NCBI GenBank assembly: GCA_023053545.1 | Contig: JAKZAN010000002.1 | Coordinates: forward strand, 3,766,375-3,830,374 | Direction of reading: 5' to 3' | DNA: 64,000 nucleotides | Source: Lepidurus packardi | Lineage: Eukaryota; Arthropoda; Branchiopoda; Notostraca; Triopsidae | Shown: one piece after another, positions 1 through 13,100 of the stretch | Numbering within the stretch: the stretch's first letter is position 1 | How the letters are laid out: each line of letters opens with the position of its first letter | The notes under the pieces: generated by a model | What the model saw: the letters and a program-made list of their open reading frames with translations, nothing else | The model's database searches: none | What the model was told of the DNA's origin: nothing | Translations under genes and position numbers: made by a program

Positions 1-2631
1 ATGCCGACTCTATTATTGGAGCTGTCAAAGTTCCCCCCGCAACGCGCGAAAGTGAAGGGTTTTGCCACCATTTTGGCGCGGGGGTGGCAAAAAGCTGAGC
101 AAGAGTAGCGGGAGGAATTTCAGAAAACACTTTTGCCCCATGTCCACACCTGTGTCTTTTTCTTTTGCCGCAGCCGCCCCTTATTGAAAACTTTGTTGGG
201 TTAATCTCGAGGTTTTCCGAGGTTTCGCTCAAGCTTTTGCCTGGGCTAAAAGCTCTCGTCCTCAATTGTTGGCCACACACCACGCATTGCAACAATAACG
301 CGAGTAAAAAGGGCGTTTTCGGACTTAACCCCCTGTTGAATTTTCTCGAACAGATGGTTTTGAGCACAGTGTATATAGGTTTCCGAGTTTATTGGGTTCG
401 ACTATTTAGGGAATTTTGGCGGTTGAGTGGGGTGGGTCAAACGATATATTTGAGATTCATTGTTGCGACAATTCCGAGCTTGTTTTTAAGAGCTAAAGCA
501 GAGGCTAGAGCACACCTTTGGGCTTGTGTTTAACTAGCGCCAAACCGCTCAAACCATCTGTTGGACTTTACGTTTATGGGCGATCACAAAAAGAGACAGA
601 CAAAATGACGTCAGTGGGTTGATATTGCTACTCTGGAGCCACCTTTATTTTTTGTTAATTTTTAGGCAGATAACACTATTATCAGGCTGAGGATTTTTTT
701 AGGGAATATAACACATCTCGCATAAATTCCCAGTCAAATTTCTGGTTAAATTAAACTTTTCTCGCGATTTCTGTGAAGTCTATGTCTTTTAAAAAGTCTA
801 AGTTTTGTGGGCGCAATTCAAACCCTCACGAAGGAAAAGTCGAAGTTTTATGAGCGACTGTTTATTTTGGTGGCCTGTCTAGCGAGTTTTCAGCACACCT
901 GCGAAAGGTGTGCTAGGCCACCGTTTTTCCCTCCCATTTTGACTCCGTACACACCTAAAGCTGGTCATTGAGGAAAACTGCGTTTAGTTATTTCCCCCCA
1001 TTGACCAGGTTTTTTGGGGCCCCGAAAACTTACTACGGCGACTTCCGGTTTTCGGGCGATTTTGGGTAAATAGGGAGAATTTCGAGCTAGAGGCGTGAGT
1101 TCTTCTATAGAAGCCGGTTCTTTCTTTGGTTTTTGGTCTGTCTTTTTACCTGTAGGAGGTTGGATAACTGTGGCGAATTTAACGCTGGCATGGCGGATAA
1201 AGTAAATGATTGAATACCTGTGTATCCGAGAAGGTGTGACAACTCCGTCAACTCCGGTGGGATTTAATAATATATAAGGTTGTGTGACAAATGGCTTCCT
1301 CGGCTCCATCCCTAGCTTGGGATCCTTCTCTTTTTAGTTGAAAAAGATTTCGGATGCCCTTTTGGGCCGATACCTGTGCTGTATAGCTAGACGACAGTGT
1401 TTAGCTCTGTAGTAGAAGTGTATACAATCCGACTGATCTTGCCACCCATACTGCAATACAGAGCCCCACGTTTTCCGCCTCATCACCTCGCCTCTATGTG
1501 AAATCGTCATTTTCTTCTCCTCTATTCACTTGTTTAACCTATGGATTCCCTCTCCCCCTCTTCATTTTGGCTGCAGAACTGTAATATTATCCAATGCTGA
1601 TTATTTATAAACACTTTTGCTCACAAATTGCATGGTGGCTAAATTAAATTAACCTATCTTTAACCACTGTTCTCATTTATTCTTAAAAATATCGTATGAA
1701 ATCACGTGAAACCTTCGACGCACCAGTGTTTCATGTAATTTATGAGAGTCTTGCTAGGGAAATGTTAGAAAAGCTTTTAATGAGATAAATTTGAAACGAC
1801 TGACCTAGAATTTAGTATGTGATTGAATGGAGTGGCAGTCTACTGTCCAAGTGAGGCACACACTCAAGATCGAGATGATTTTTAAGAAGTTCGGGGAATG
1901 AGAAATGGTCAAGGCAAAGAGAGAGAGAAAAGAGGGCTATAACACTTGGTCTAAAGGACGTAGTTAAATATATGGTAATCCCCTGTTAGGTTTTGTTATG
2001 CTTATGGACACGGCACACCAACACATGCTTTTTCCCTTTTCAAATATAGAATATCTTATATTATATGAAAAGTATAAAACCCTGCCCTTTTATTCCTGTG
2101 TGGCAGCACAAGTAGCATTTTTGAAAAAGGGAACATTAATAACATGACAGAAAAGTGGAGGATTCTGTTGGGTGAAAGCTTTTTTCGAAACTTCTCGAGT
2201 TTTAAAAGACAGACGTTTTTACAAGGTCGGTCTTGGAGGAGCGTCTCCTTCTTTTCAGACTAACAGCTAATGACGGTAGTACGTGTTGAGCTCAATGGAA
2301 GCCTAGATTGGAACGTTGGAATGCTCAAACGGCCCAGTGCTAAATCCCTTTTTTATTTTTATGGCTAAGCCAGAACTGTAGAGGCATTGAACGAGGACGT
2401 TTTAGAGAGGAAATAAATGAGCAAATATATATTAGGGACAGAATTTCTCCTGTAGCTGGTAAAAAAGAAAAAAAATGAAGAGCGGGAAATATGTTTTAAA
2501 TCGGGTTTGAATTCAAATTCCGACAGTTCTGAATTGAAAATTTGGAACTCTCTCTTTCACCTTTTTTTCTGCGTTAAAAATAAAAAAGTATCACAAAAGA
2601 AATGCTGACGCGTTAAATCCTGATGTATTTG

Positions 2632-2660
2632 CCCCCCCCCCCCCCCTCCCCCAAAAAAAA
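2632..2660. repeat. Poly-C tract running into poly-A
   Basis: Fifteen C, one T, five C and then eight A. The same C-run then A-run arrangement recurs at 63812-63860, and shorter C runs occur at 14932-14944 and 17781-17798. Such tracts are prone to length error in sequencing and assembly. Confidence 0.9.
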
Positions 2661-3964
2661 GAAGAAACAGCCAAAGTGGGCTTCTGAACAAGAGCGTTGG
2701 GCTTTTGTGTTGCGAGCTATGAAAGGCTTTAGCACACGCTCATTTTTTCGAGGGATTCGTCAGCTCTAACACTTATTCTGACGTGACTAGAACTGTAAAA
2801 TCCCTGCCAAAAAAAGTAGACCAGGAGTTACTTGTGCCTTGTTAGAACTTGTCCTAAACGTCACATACCTGATGGTAACCTAAAGTGCATTCGGGAAACG
2901 AGTAATTCCTCTCGGTTCCTAATAGCTTTTTAATGCGTTTGGGTTGCCTTAGAGCTTACAATGCCTAGTTTAGCTCGAGAAGCTAAAGACGAGCAATTGT
3001 TGTGTGTGTATGTATGTTTCCAAAATGGAGCAGTTACTGCTTGTGACACCAAAACTTGTCGTTAAAAACAGAATGGCTCAAAGTTTCTTTCGGACGAGGG
3101 CGTGGCTTCGCTTTCATGTTGGTTTCGACTTTCGAGTGCTGCCCCACCAAAGTGCTCTCTTGTCAAAGAAGGCTATAAGAAGCATATATGGAGCACTTTA
3201 AGGGAAGAAATACAGTGTGCGTGCAACAATGCTCTTCCACGACTGGTGTATCACGAAGTTGGAGCCACTTTTGTTCAAGTTCGCGTATTCTTTTTCGTCG
3301 GAGGAGGGGGGTAGTGGGTTGAAGGATTTTTGTAGGGAAACTTCTTTTTGGCGGGGGAGAAGAAACAAATGTATTACTACTTCGTTTACTATCGTGTAGG
3401 ATTTTATTAAGCGCTTGCGTGTTTGGGACTGCCTCATAACGTTATGGAGAAAGTGCGCGAGGCAGAGCCGTAATGATGCGCGTAACGCGGTTTTCTCCCC
3501 GCGCGAGCCACTTACCGGCTTGCTCTCCAAATCGATAGCCGAGCTGCGGCGTGTACTCGGGTTTCTAGTGGCCCTCTCCAAGTGGCAAGCCCCTCCTGCG
3601 ACTCTGGCTATTCACTCCACTGCAACAATAGGGGTCAGGCTAGGTTCTAGAGAGGGGTTAGAAGGGGGGTTTGTCCAGCCAGAGGAAAGAGAGAGAGAAC
3701 CTTGATTGTTGTTGCTGCAAGTTAAGAGTTTAGCTGAGCCACAGGGTCCTCGACGTGCTCAGTCCTCTTAGCATCGTCGAGATCGAGTCGCTTTTGCTCA
3801 TGCTGCTTTTTACACTGTTGACGGAGACCTTTTTAACCTTCTTGATGGTGAGGTTTGGCGAGGATCCTTAACACGCTGATCCTCAAGAGATGCGGTGCGA
3901 CGCAAGCGCAGCCTTTATGAGAGCAATAGTTGCGGTGCAGGAGTGTGACATTGTTGCAGTTGGG

Positions 3965-4021
3965 TTCAAGTGCAAATTAAGGCTTTGAAGTGGCTAGTCT
4001 TAAGCGATTCCTTGTGCAAGT
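3965..4021 (+). promoter_or_regulatory. Cluster of NK2-type binding motifs before the homeobox gene
   Basis: Three AAGTG cores sit within about 55 bp: TCAAGTGC near 3966, TGAAGTGG near 3986 and GCAAGTGT near 4016. NK2 homeodomains with Tyr54 bind TNAAGTG-type sites, so autoregulation is possible. The motif is short and this is only suggestive. Confidence 0.25.
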
Positions 4022-4206
4022 GTGTGAGACGAAAGTTGATTATTTAAAAAAAACTATTTTGTGGACAAGCTCAAAGTCTTTAAGATTCCATTGCTGCATA
4101 TTAGACCAACAAAAAAATCGAATTCAGTGAAGGGGGAATAAAAAAATCTGTCAAAGAATACAAGAAGAAGAAATTGTTGGCTATTGAATTCATTCATCGC
4201 AGGCTG

Positions 4207-5967
4207 ATGGATATCAGAATGTCCATGGGGACCAACAAGCCGTCTAGTTTCACCGTCCGGGACATTCTGGATTTACCAGACGTCAAAGGAGAGCATCAAG
4301 AGCATACTGGGAATAACAGCAGCAACACCGCAGCGGATCCAAACCACTCACAAGGTTATTACTTGACTATTTCTTCCACTTTCGGGTCCAATGCCGCCTC
4401 TTTGTTGTCGTCTATTGTCGATTCCGGTCCCAAAGCCTCAGTAAAAACGAATTTGGGTTCCACAGGCGGTGTTCAAGATTCCTTAGGACTGGACGGGCTA
4501 CCGGCCTATAACAGCAGCCATTTCCCGGCCAATGTGGGCTTATTTCCTGACCGCAGCGATCATCATCATCCGGCGGTCAATACTTCTTCGGCGGATGTGG
4601 TGTACAATCTAAGATGGCCGGCGGTAGCGGCCAATACCGCGGAGGATCCCTTGAGCCCAGGTAACAACAACACTACCAGCAGCTCATTGTCCTTGTCCTC
4701 GTCCGAACTGCATCAGCTTCACCATCACCTTCCGCGCTTTTTGGCTCACGACTTGTTGTTATCCAAAGGCATTCCACTCATTTCGGGACGCAGTTACGCC
4801 GGAATGAGCTCACACCATCGTACGTTACCGCCACATTTACTGTCCATCGCACAACAATCAAATGCTAGCCTGATGGCCGCACGGCTCAGTCCCGATACAA
4901 CGTGTTCAACCCCGGTTTTGGACCCAGGGTTTCCTCACCAGCACCCCAATCGTCATTTGACCGTCGCCGATAGTACCGATCGGAGTTCGAATCGGAGAGT
5001 CGGTAATGCAGCAGAGCGAAATGACTTTGATGAGAAGGAATTGTTGAACGCGGAAGATGATCGAGTCAGTATTTCCCTCAGTGATGAGGGCGAAGCGAAT
5101 CCAGAGGCGGATTTGATCGATGAAGACGACGAAGACGACGAATTCCTGGAAAGGCCCAGTACGAGTCCTTACTCTTGCAGCTATAGCGACGACAATAGCA
5201 AATCCATGAAACATAACCCGGATACGGGGAGTTTAACGGATCAAGAATTGAACGGTAGCGGTCACCACACCTCTTCAGGAGGAGGCGGCACGAGTCTAAA
5301 CAGCAAAAAACGAAAACGACGAGTGCTCTTTTCCAAAGCCCAGACATACGAGCTTGAGCGACGTTTCCGTCAGCAACGCTATTTATCAGCGCCGGAACGA
5401 GAGCATCTAGCGAGTCTGATCCGTTTGACTCCGACTCAAGTCAAAATCTGGTTCCAGAACCACCGTTACAAGACCAAGAGAGCCCGCCAAGAAAAGGGCC
5501 TACTCCAAGACTTGCACCCTTTACCGTCACCACGGCGCGTAGCAGTGCCTGTACTCGTACGGGACGGGCGGCCCGCTTGTGGAGGAGCAATAGGCCACTC
5601 CATGGGCCAGAATCCCAATGGAAATTCGTTGAAAGGTTCGATACATCAGTCACCGTCCGTCTCTGTTGGCGGTGGTTATTCGTCCGATCCGGCATCGGCA
5701 GCCGCCGCTGCCGCCTGTATGAACGCACTCACGTCCCTCAACATGAACGGCTTTGCAGCGCTCAATATGTCTGCCTTGGCCGACTTCAATTCAGCTATTA
5801 ACGTCCCCTTTGGCTCCCCTGCCTCCGCAGCAGCAGCGGCGGCGGCTGCAGCGGCGGTAGCTAGTACGGGTAACGCGGCGGCAGTCATGCATCACCACCA
5901 CCAAAGTATGATGAGTGCGATGCCCAATTACTCGCATCCTTTAATGCATCAACCACGTTGGTGGTAA
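4207..5967 (+). CDS. vnd/Nkx2-2: NK2-class homeodomain transcription factor, vnd/Nkx2.2 orthologue
   Basis: A nuclear DNA-binding protein, known in animals for ventral neural patterning. The 586-residue protein has, in order: a TN (Groucho-binding) motif at about residues 14-25 ([11 protein letters not shown]); a long Ser/His/Asn-rich linker; an acidic stretch near residue 303; the homeodomain at about 368-427 with WFQNHRY, whose Tyr54 is the NK2 hallmark; the NK2-specific domain near 436-455 ([17 protein letters not shown]); poly-Ala and His tracts; and a terminal RWW resembling the aromatic C-terminus of vnd/Nkx2.2. I start at ATG 4207, because the open frame before it offers only TTG; ATGs at 4219 and 4225 are alternatives that also keep the TN motif. 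The whole coding region is one exon, whereas family members usually carry an intron between the TN motif and the homeodomain. It stands alone in a gene-poor domain, as developmental regulators often do. Ortholog assignment is strong. Confidence 0.96.
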   Translation: MDIRMSMGTNKPSSFTVRDILDLPDVKGEHQEHTGNNSSNTAADPNHSQGYYLTISSTFGSNAASLLSSIVDSGPKASVKTNLGSTGGVQDSLGLDGLPAYNSSHFPANVGLFPDRSDHHHPAVNTSSADVVYNLRWPAVAANTAEDPLSPGNNNTTSSSLSLSSSELHQLHHHLPRFLAHDLLLSKGIPLISGRSYAGMSSHHRTLPPHLLSIAQQSNASLMAARLSPDTTCSTPVLDPGFPHQHPNRHLTVADSTDRSSNRRVGNAAERNDFDEKELLNAEDDRVSISLSDEGEANPEADLIDEDDEDDEFLERPSTSPYSCSYSDDNSKSMKHNPDTGSLTDQELNGSGHHTSSGGGGTSLNSKKRKRRVLFSKAQTYELERRFRQQRYLSAPEREHLASLIRLTPTQVKIWFQNHRYKTKRARQEKGLLQDLHPLPSPRRVAVPVLVRDGRPACGGAIGHSMGQNPNGNSLKGSIHQSPSVSVGGGYSSDPASAAAAAACMNALTSLNMNGFAALNMSALADFNSAINVPFGSPASAAAAAAAAAAVASTGNAAAVMHHHHQSMMSAMPNYSHPLMHQPRWW

Positions 5968-7101
5968 AGAGAGAAGAAAAGACAAGAAAAAAAAGTAATT
6001 GGTGAAACATTGGTGGTTGAGACTTGGAGTCAAAAACAAGAAATACCACCGCGGGGGAATGACGCGAGCGAATTGAGCGTGGTGTGATCTCGTTTTGACA
6101 TCAACTTTTGGGTAAAGAGCACCAAGTTGTTCGTACGTGTGTGTGTGTGGTATGTTGTGTTGTGGCACTTGAAAATCACACAAAAACTGTCAAAAGTTGA
6201 TTTTTGGAGTGCCTTTGATGATTTTTTTGTGAATTTTGTGTTGCGGTTTGGGATAAATTAAGCTGAACTACACAGGTCTCGTTGTGGGGGGAGGGGCTTT
6301 GTTGCGGTGCCAAGTCCATAGAAAATCGTACCCAAAGCATTTTCCCCTCGCTATTTTTCTTTAGTTAATTCCTTGTATAAAAGTTATTATATATAACCCA
6401 AACTTATCAGCCCTGTGATCCTTTTGTTTGTTTGTTTTTTAGTTACAAGAACAACAAGAACAGTACATTTGACTTTTGTCTCAAACATTTCCAAGTCCAA
6501 TTTTTTAAGAAGGTGCCGTCTGTTAACTTTTGATTCACAGTTTTCCCATTTCCGTTTTTCGTTTTCATTATGCGCTTAAAACAAAAAAGGAAATGCAGAC
6601 GACTGTTGCGGGGGAGCCAAAGTCGACTATTATCACGTGTCACTGTCAAGATGGGACTTGGCGACTGATTAAAACGTTTAAATGAGCTCTCGATAACCAA
6701 CCCGAAAGGTTATAAAGAACAAGTCCAGGTTGGTATAAATTCAATTAGTTGTCTTACCCTTTGAACCCTAAATGGCGATCCTGCATGAAAAAGGCGGAAG
6801 AGCGAATCCGACACACCTTCATGGGCGTGGATCCATCGCATTTTCCCTCTTTTTCTACAAAAAATTAGAAAATTATGTATACCGCATGAGAGCAAGCTTT
6901 TTAGCGTTATGTCTAGCACGGGACGCGTGTGTACTCTTTGCCCCGCGTTCATGTTAAATATGACAGCCGGAGACGGTTGTGTTTAATAAAGTATAAAAGC
7001 TTGGACTCATTGTAGCAGACGCCCCGCAAAGTGGAATGGATTGTCATGTGCCGTAATGAGACAGGGAAACACACACGCACGCTTTCCCGAGCCTAGTTCT
7101 T

Positions 7102-7146
7102 AAAAAAAAAAAAGAGAGAGAGAGAGCAAAATTTTTTTTTTTTTTC
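7102..7146. repeat. Low-complexity A-run, GA repeat and T-run
   Basis: Twelve A, about six GA units, a short spacer and a run of fourteen or more T. This is simple sequence. Similar short GA repeats occur near 9353, 9789, 24751 and 25445. Confidence 0.85.
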
Positions 7147-10100
7147 CCCTTGTTAAAAGTCGAATGTCTGTACTATAGACAAAAGATGTAGCCCCGTAAA
7201 GGAAACTGGCTGTGAATAGTGCTCGGGAGTTGATCGGAAATTAGCTAACGAAATGAGCTCCAGATCAGCTCAAAGTAAATAGACAACGCCCCGTGTGCTC
7301 TTAGAACTGAGCTTGTGTGTGTTGAAACTAGCTGAAGCACGCTAAAGTTAATAGTTCGAGTCAGGTGAGTCTCCCGCGGTGCCGCAACTGCTTTTTTCAG
7401 GGGTTAGCTCCAGCTCCAGAGTTTATATAGAGCGGCGTCTGGTGTCGTTTGTTGTGTGTTAGATGGAGGGGGATCTAGGAGCTGCCTAACTAAACGAGGA
7501 TTGACGAGGTGGCTTGATTGAAGCTGAGCTTCCTGGGCATCAAGGCGTCGCAATCACATGGCCCGCCTGCTGCGAATCCCCCGAGACGACTTGGGTCTCT
7601 CTCTCCTGGTCCTACACACACATATATATATATGTAGTGTGTAAGCCTAACTCGTGTCACGTTTTTCTCGCGCTGTCAACGCCGGCGAAAAAGAAGAGAG
7701 GCAATTTAATTACAGAGCGGCTGCCGGGGACAGCACGTGGCGACTCAAGCCTGGTGAAAAGGGTTATCATTGTTTTCTTCACTGCCGCTGCTTCGACGCT
7801 TACCACTTAACCCCTTTTTACAAAGCATTACGAAGAAACAGTTTCTGAGAGAGGCATAACGTCGATTAAATGTACAACGCAAGGGGGAGGGGCATTTTAA
7901 AACGTGAGTTTGCATGTTTCAGTATTTCAATGTTGGTTAAAAGAGTTTTATTCCCTTTTTTATTCTCCTTAGCTTGTAGTTGTACGCCTCAGCCTGGTGG
8001 CAACACAGCATCTGTGATAGTTGCAGAGTTTTGAGTCCGAGTTTGTTGGGAAGCTATATAGTAAAGGTTTGGTCGTTTGTTGTAATGTGTGCGAGGTTTT
8101 TGTCGCGACTAATTCAGCGTGAAAAGGTTTGCGTTGAAAAGGGAGCGCTATAGTCGCTGTTGCGTTGCAGTCTCCCAATGAGGAAGCTTTCCCTTTGAGC
8201 AGAGATTAGCGTAACATTGAGCGATTGAAGGGTTTTGTGAATAGCCTCATGTTGCAGTTGGTTGTGTCATTAGCAAACTGTGGCTGCTGGGGGCACACAA
8301 CACAGTTAGCTCTTGTATAGCTGGGCAGCCCATTGTTGCGCCCAAAACTTTGTATTCTCAGAAGTGTGAATTGAATGAATGGAAGGTATTATGAAGGGTG
8401 GTGGCACTGCTTTTAGACACGGATGGGAGGTTTGAGCCCCCATTTAACAGCAGGCAACATCATGATCCCGAATTTTTTGAATTCTCGGATTCAACCTCTC
8501 TGATAGTTTGGGTTTTCTACCTTTTGTGTAACGAGTTAACTCAACCTATCCTGGTGCAGCTTTTCTTATTCTGTTTGTTATATAGAGACTTTGGTTAGAC
8601 AAGATGACAAAAATGCACTCTTCGCACACCGGACAAGAACTGCAGTTCTTCACCCAGTTAGTAAGTTCTCACACGTTGCTGACAAGATTTTCATCATCTG
8701 TGGGTATGGGTGAAATTGCCAGTAAGTGTGTAGCGTATACTTCAAATAATCAAAGGAAGACCACCCTCATTGAGGTACTGACCCTGTATTGGGGCTTATG
8801 GTTAATGTCCAAACGCGTTTTATTGACTACGAGCCAACATTTCTGCCAAGTTTTTATCATGTTAAAGGAGGAAAAAACGTGAAGGCAAGCTTGGGAAAGG
8901 GATTAAGAGATTAAAATCCTCTCAAAGTGGGCTTAACGTTTTCAAAGTTGTATACTCGAGGAGCAACCCAAAGTTTGGGGTTTCTGTGGTTTAAAGGTAC
9001 TCGCGGGAGATGATGTCGACTTTGATGGACGTTATCGTCCGAACCTGCCAACCTTCGCCGCGGAGTTACCTCTTCCGGAGTTGCATTACTTTTAAAAACT
9101 TGCTGGAGTTGTCTTGGTTGAAAACGAACGACGTTTGTTTCTCAACCGGGGGCAAGGATTGAGCGAGAACAAAACTCCGTAAAAGCCTTTTGTTGGGCAT
9201 ATTCTGTCGGGTTCTTTTGGGTTTAACACATAGCGTGTAACAAAACATGTCCACGTACATTACATATAAGCTGATGATGATTATCAAGTTCCCCTCGGCA
9301 CTGCCACTTACAAACGAGGGGTTTCGTTATCAGGGCATGTAAACAGTAAAAGAGAGAGAGAAAACGAGAGATCATTGTTGGACCTTTGTCACGCTGCGGT
9401 GATTCTTGGCGTTTGGCTGATGGTCAGCCTTAACCAGCAGCCATCAACTTGTTATCAGGGCAAAAAGTCGGGAATGTATACCCCCTTTTGGACGGAAACG
9501 CGAGCCAAAAACTTGCACCATTTCCGACGACCCAACCCGACTATTAAAACGCGCTGATTTTGTCTATGTGGTTTTTCATCCCCCCAATAACCAACAGAGT
9601 CATTGATCAATGTCCAGGACTATATGGCATAGAGAGGTTAAAGGGGATGCTGGAAGACTCGATATGGAAAAGCTTATCAGTCCAACGGGTTGTTAGGGGA
9701 TTGGTATAACAAACGAAGCATACTGAGATGATTAGGCCTGATTGATTCTCCCCCTCCCCCATGTCCATGTTCCTCTTCCTTTCGGGAAAAAGAGAGAGAG
9801 AGCCTAGTCGCGTGCCTCCCCCTACACAGATCTTATCCAGAATCGTGATCCACGTGTGGCGATTCTCCAACCAAAAAAATGACGAGCATCTCTCACTCCA
9901 ACATCAAGAGTTGATTATGGGGTATGTTCTGGCTAACCCCAACGAGTGCTCTATTTATTTATTTTTCTCAGATTAACCAATTGAATGAGAGGGATGGTGT
10001 GCACACTCCAAGACGTTATCTCCCTCATGGGACAGTCTTTTTTTTTGCTGTGATTTAATGTCTTCAGCGTTGGCGCAACTATTTCTTCCCACACAAATCA

Positions 10101-13100
10101 CAATCAAGTGACTTGAGGGTTAGTCACTCTTAAAATTAATAAAAAAAAAAAAAGAAGAATTTCTTTCTGAGTGGAGTAAGGCCGCCATTTTAAACTTTTC
10201 CCCTGTTCGGTTGTTTGGCGTAGTAGAAATATGTGTACAGTTATAGCTTCAGAAATATGTCATGTAGAGCAGTGACGCTCTAGAGCTTTATGGGAAAACT
10301 ATATGGACCTATGTGGCCATCAGTATCTCTAACCTTTGACTTTTAGGTGTCCAGGTGCTACTGGCTTTAGCTTTTGGGTGCTTGCAGTTGCTTTACAGTT
10401 GTAACTACTGCCAGAACGAAGCGGGGTATAACGGGAGGGGTTTCGGTGGGTCTGCGGCTCCAATCGGCGTGACTAGACGCCATTATATTGCTTTCGGTTC
10501 CGTATTAGCTTGGTCTATAAAACCTGATCCACAGTTGCAGTCATGGGGTTGGATATATATGATTATATGACAACCGAGCGAGGAGCGGTGGCGAGCTACG
10601 GGGGATATAAATTAGGAAAAAACAGACGAGTTTTCCGCCCGAGTAATATTATAACCCCTGGGCACAAGAATATTTATAAGTGCTATTACCGCTGGACATG
10701 GTGTCTGTGTAAGTCGATATCAGCTCTAACGTACACCTAGACATCACTGGCCGTTTAGCCATTTAATTGGGAATCAATACTCGGGAGTAATTTAGGGTTG
10801 CCGCATATAACGATATGTATACGATGTATGTGTGGCAACCATGTCATACACACGAAAAACTTGCTCAAACCCTCTCTTTGCCCCAGAATCGTTGTAATCA
10901 TGACCCCGGCCCGTTTTAGGGAAAGGGGGTGCGTGTGTGGCTTAAGCTGTGAAATTCGCTATTGGTTACGCCTTATGAAGTTGATATTTAATGCGCTACA
11001 CAGTGTCCGTTACTATGAAGGGTCAGTCTGAGGCGCTATTGTTGAGCCCCCTTTGCCTTTTTGGCTTGTCAAAATGGTTATTTAGTGGTCGCTGACATTG
11101 ACCTTTCTGCGGTTTGCCCATTTGATCATTTCCGCTCCCTTTTTCATGTGTTTTATTTTTTGTCAACAAAATCCGGGGTGGATTTCTGTTTTGATTTCAG
11201 TTAATATAGCATCGCTTATGTTTAATTACATGAACATCAGCAGGTGAGGGGGGAAACAATAGTTTTGGAGAAACGAGCAGGTGAGAGCTACCCTGTATTT
11301 TGAGCGAAAAGCCGAACGAAAATCTTTGGGGCAAGTCAGGATTTGGTTGTGCTTCGGTGTATATAGAGAGGGGGTTTGAAGCTAGAGGAAATTACGTATT
11401 CATGTCCATTTCCGGTGTGACTTTTTCTTCGGACACCAAGTCCAAAGTTATCGCAGCCTTTTCTTCCGACTTCGGGGGGCAGGACTCTGCGAGGAGGCGT
11501 GCCTCGTGGTTTCTCTTTCTATGACATGATTGTATAGCCATAGCCATAGAGCCAGCGTAATATCAGTTGACTGTGTTGGGACTATTGTGTCGAACACGAG
11601 GAAAATGGGCCCGTTTGTGGGCAATTTCCAACGCTTTTTGATGGGTTGGCACCCCGGAAAATGACCCAGTGTCTAGCTGGTGGCAACCACCCAAAAGGTG
11701 GCCCAGCCAGCCAGGGCGCTTTTCATTTTCAGAACCCCGGCTCAATTCCTGATCAAAGCATTGTTGCGCTTCGTCAAGCCCATGAATAGGGAGATAGTAC
11801 AGCCTTTTCGGCTTTTGTCAAGTTCCTGTAAGGGGGCTTGGTATCCAACTTATACGACACACCAGATCCGTATGCAACCCCCGAGCCGCATGTGTGTGTC
11901 TCTGTGTGTGTTTGAACTTGCGCCTCTTTTCAGAGAGAAAACTTTAACTGGCTTGATGCTTGGCGGTCGCAAGGGGAAATGGGAATGACGTGAAAAGCTT
12001 CTACGCACTGCTGCAGAAAACGCTATGTATTGAAGCTAGAAATACACGAATTGAACTATACCGACAACAGGAGCGAATCCATTTCCTGTCCTGTTGGAAG
12101 AACCGAAACACCACAAGAGACAAGAAAAGGTCACGTGCTAATAGATATTCAGCCCTTGTTGCGAGAAGGTGGTAAAGCGGGGGCGTTCTATCGGACTTTT
12201 GTTGGTTGACCAAGGGAAAAGTTAACAGTCCCCCCCTCCATCTCCTGGTCCAAGCCGACAGGAAAGAATCGAAAGAAGTTGCGTAGTAGTCCAGTACTGT
12301 ATTGGTACCATGTTCACCAATGTTAAAGGCTATTGTAAACACCTGCCCCGGAATGGTTGTGTAACCACCAGAAAGGAATAAGGGCACGTGAGACGAGAGT
12401 TTGTAGGAGTCAGAGACTGAGTCTTGAAACAACTTCCGGTCATCAGTCTTGTCTTCGCATTTTGACCTTTTGGGGACACCGGTTAAAATGTTCCGTCTCC
12501 CAAAGGTGCTGACAATGCTAACACGTACTTGACAATTTGGCCCATTTCCGCGCGAAACTTGTCCCAAAGTGCCGCAGTTCTAAAGTCCTATTCTATTTCC
12601 TTTTTACAATACACGTTGGTCAGATTGAAACTACCCAAAATAGTCGTTCTCAACGCAGCGTCAAGTTTTTTCGGCATGAAAGCTTCCAAAACCTTTTGCA
12701 TGAACAGTTTTCTGCAGTTTTCTTAGTAACACATTTAAAGAATTCGGTAAAATTCGGACTAAATGTTAAAATTTTCTAATGTAACGTCTTGTATCGCATT
12801 TTAATTTTAATATTTGAAATTTAAACCGCGAAGTACCTTCACGCTCTGCTTTTGTATTGTAATACAAAAATTTTATTTTCCCAGTTCCAGATTTGTAATG
12901 TATATATTGGCATGAAAGGTATAAGGTACAATTTTGGTCCATAAAATGGACATTAGTTACTGTACTTGCTTGGGTTACTTTGGGCTTGCTTTAGCGCGTT
13001 ATTGTTTAACTTATAAATTATTAAGCGATTTGCAGAACGAAGAAAAGGCCAATCTGAGTATAGCTACGAGTCCGGCTTGATACCAGTCAGCTTCCTGCAG

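Larger units (their letters stand above)
1..4206. other. Non-coding region upstream of the NK2 homeobox gene
   Basis: I see no recognisable coding sequence in this stretch. The open frames are short, start on non-ATG codons or have no family resemblance. It holds homopolymer tracts, a perfect TGACGTCA site at 606-613 and, close to the gene, several NK2-like motifs. The last few hundred bases before 4207 probably contain the promoter and 5' UTR of the homeobox gene. I could not place a convincing TATA box or an upstream coding exon. The rest is probably cis-regulatory or neutral DNA. Confidence 0.6.

Noticed and set aside
965-1309. 114-codon open frame on the minus strand upstream of the homeobox gene
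   Set aside because: No recognisable domain, no convincing partner exons and ordinary-looking translation; most likely chance.
4906-5888. Several antisense open frames over the homeobox gene, including a poly-Ala one
   Set aside because: Shadows of the Ser/Asp/Ala-rich coding sequence on the other strand.
7340-7370. A GTTCGAGTC word resembling a tRNA B box
   Set aside because: No acceptor stem, anticodon arm or A box at the right distance; not a tRNA.
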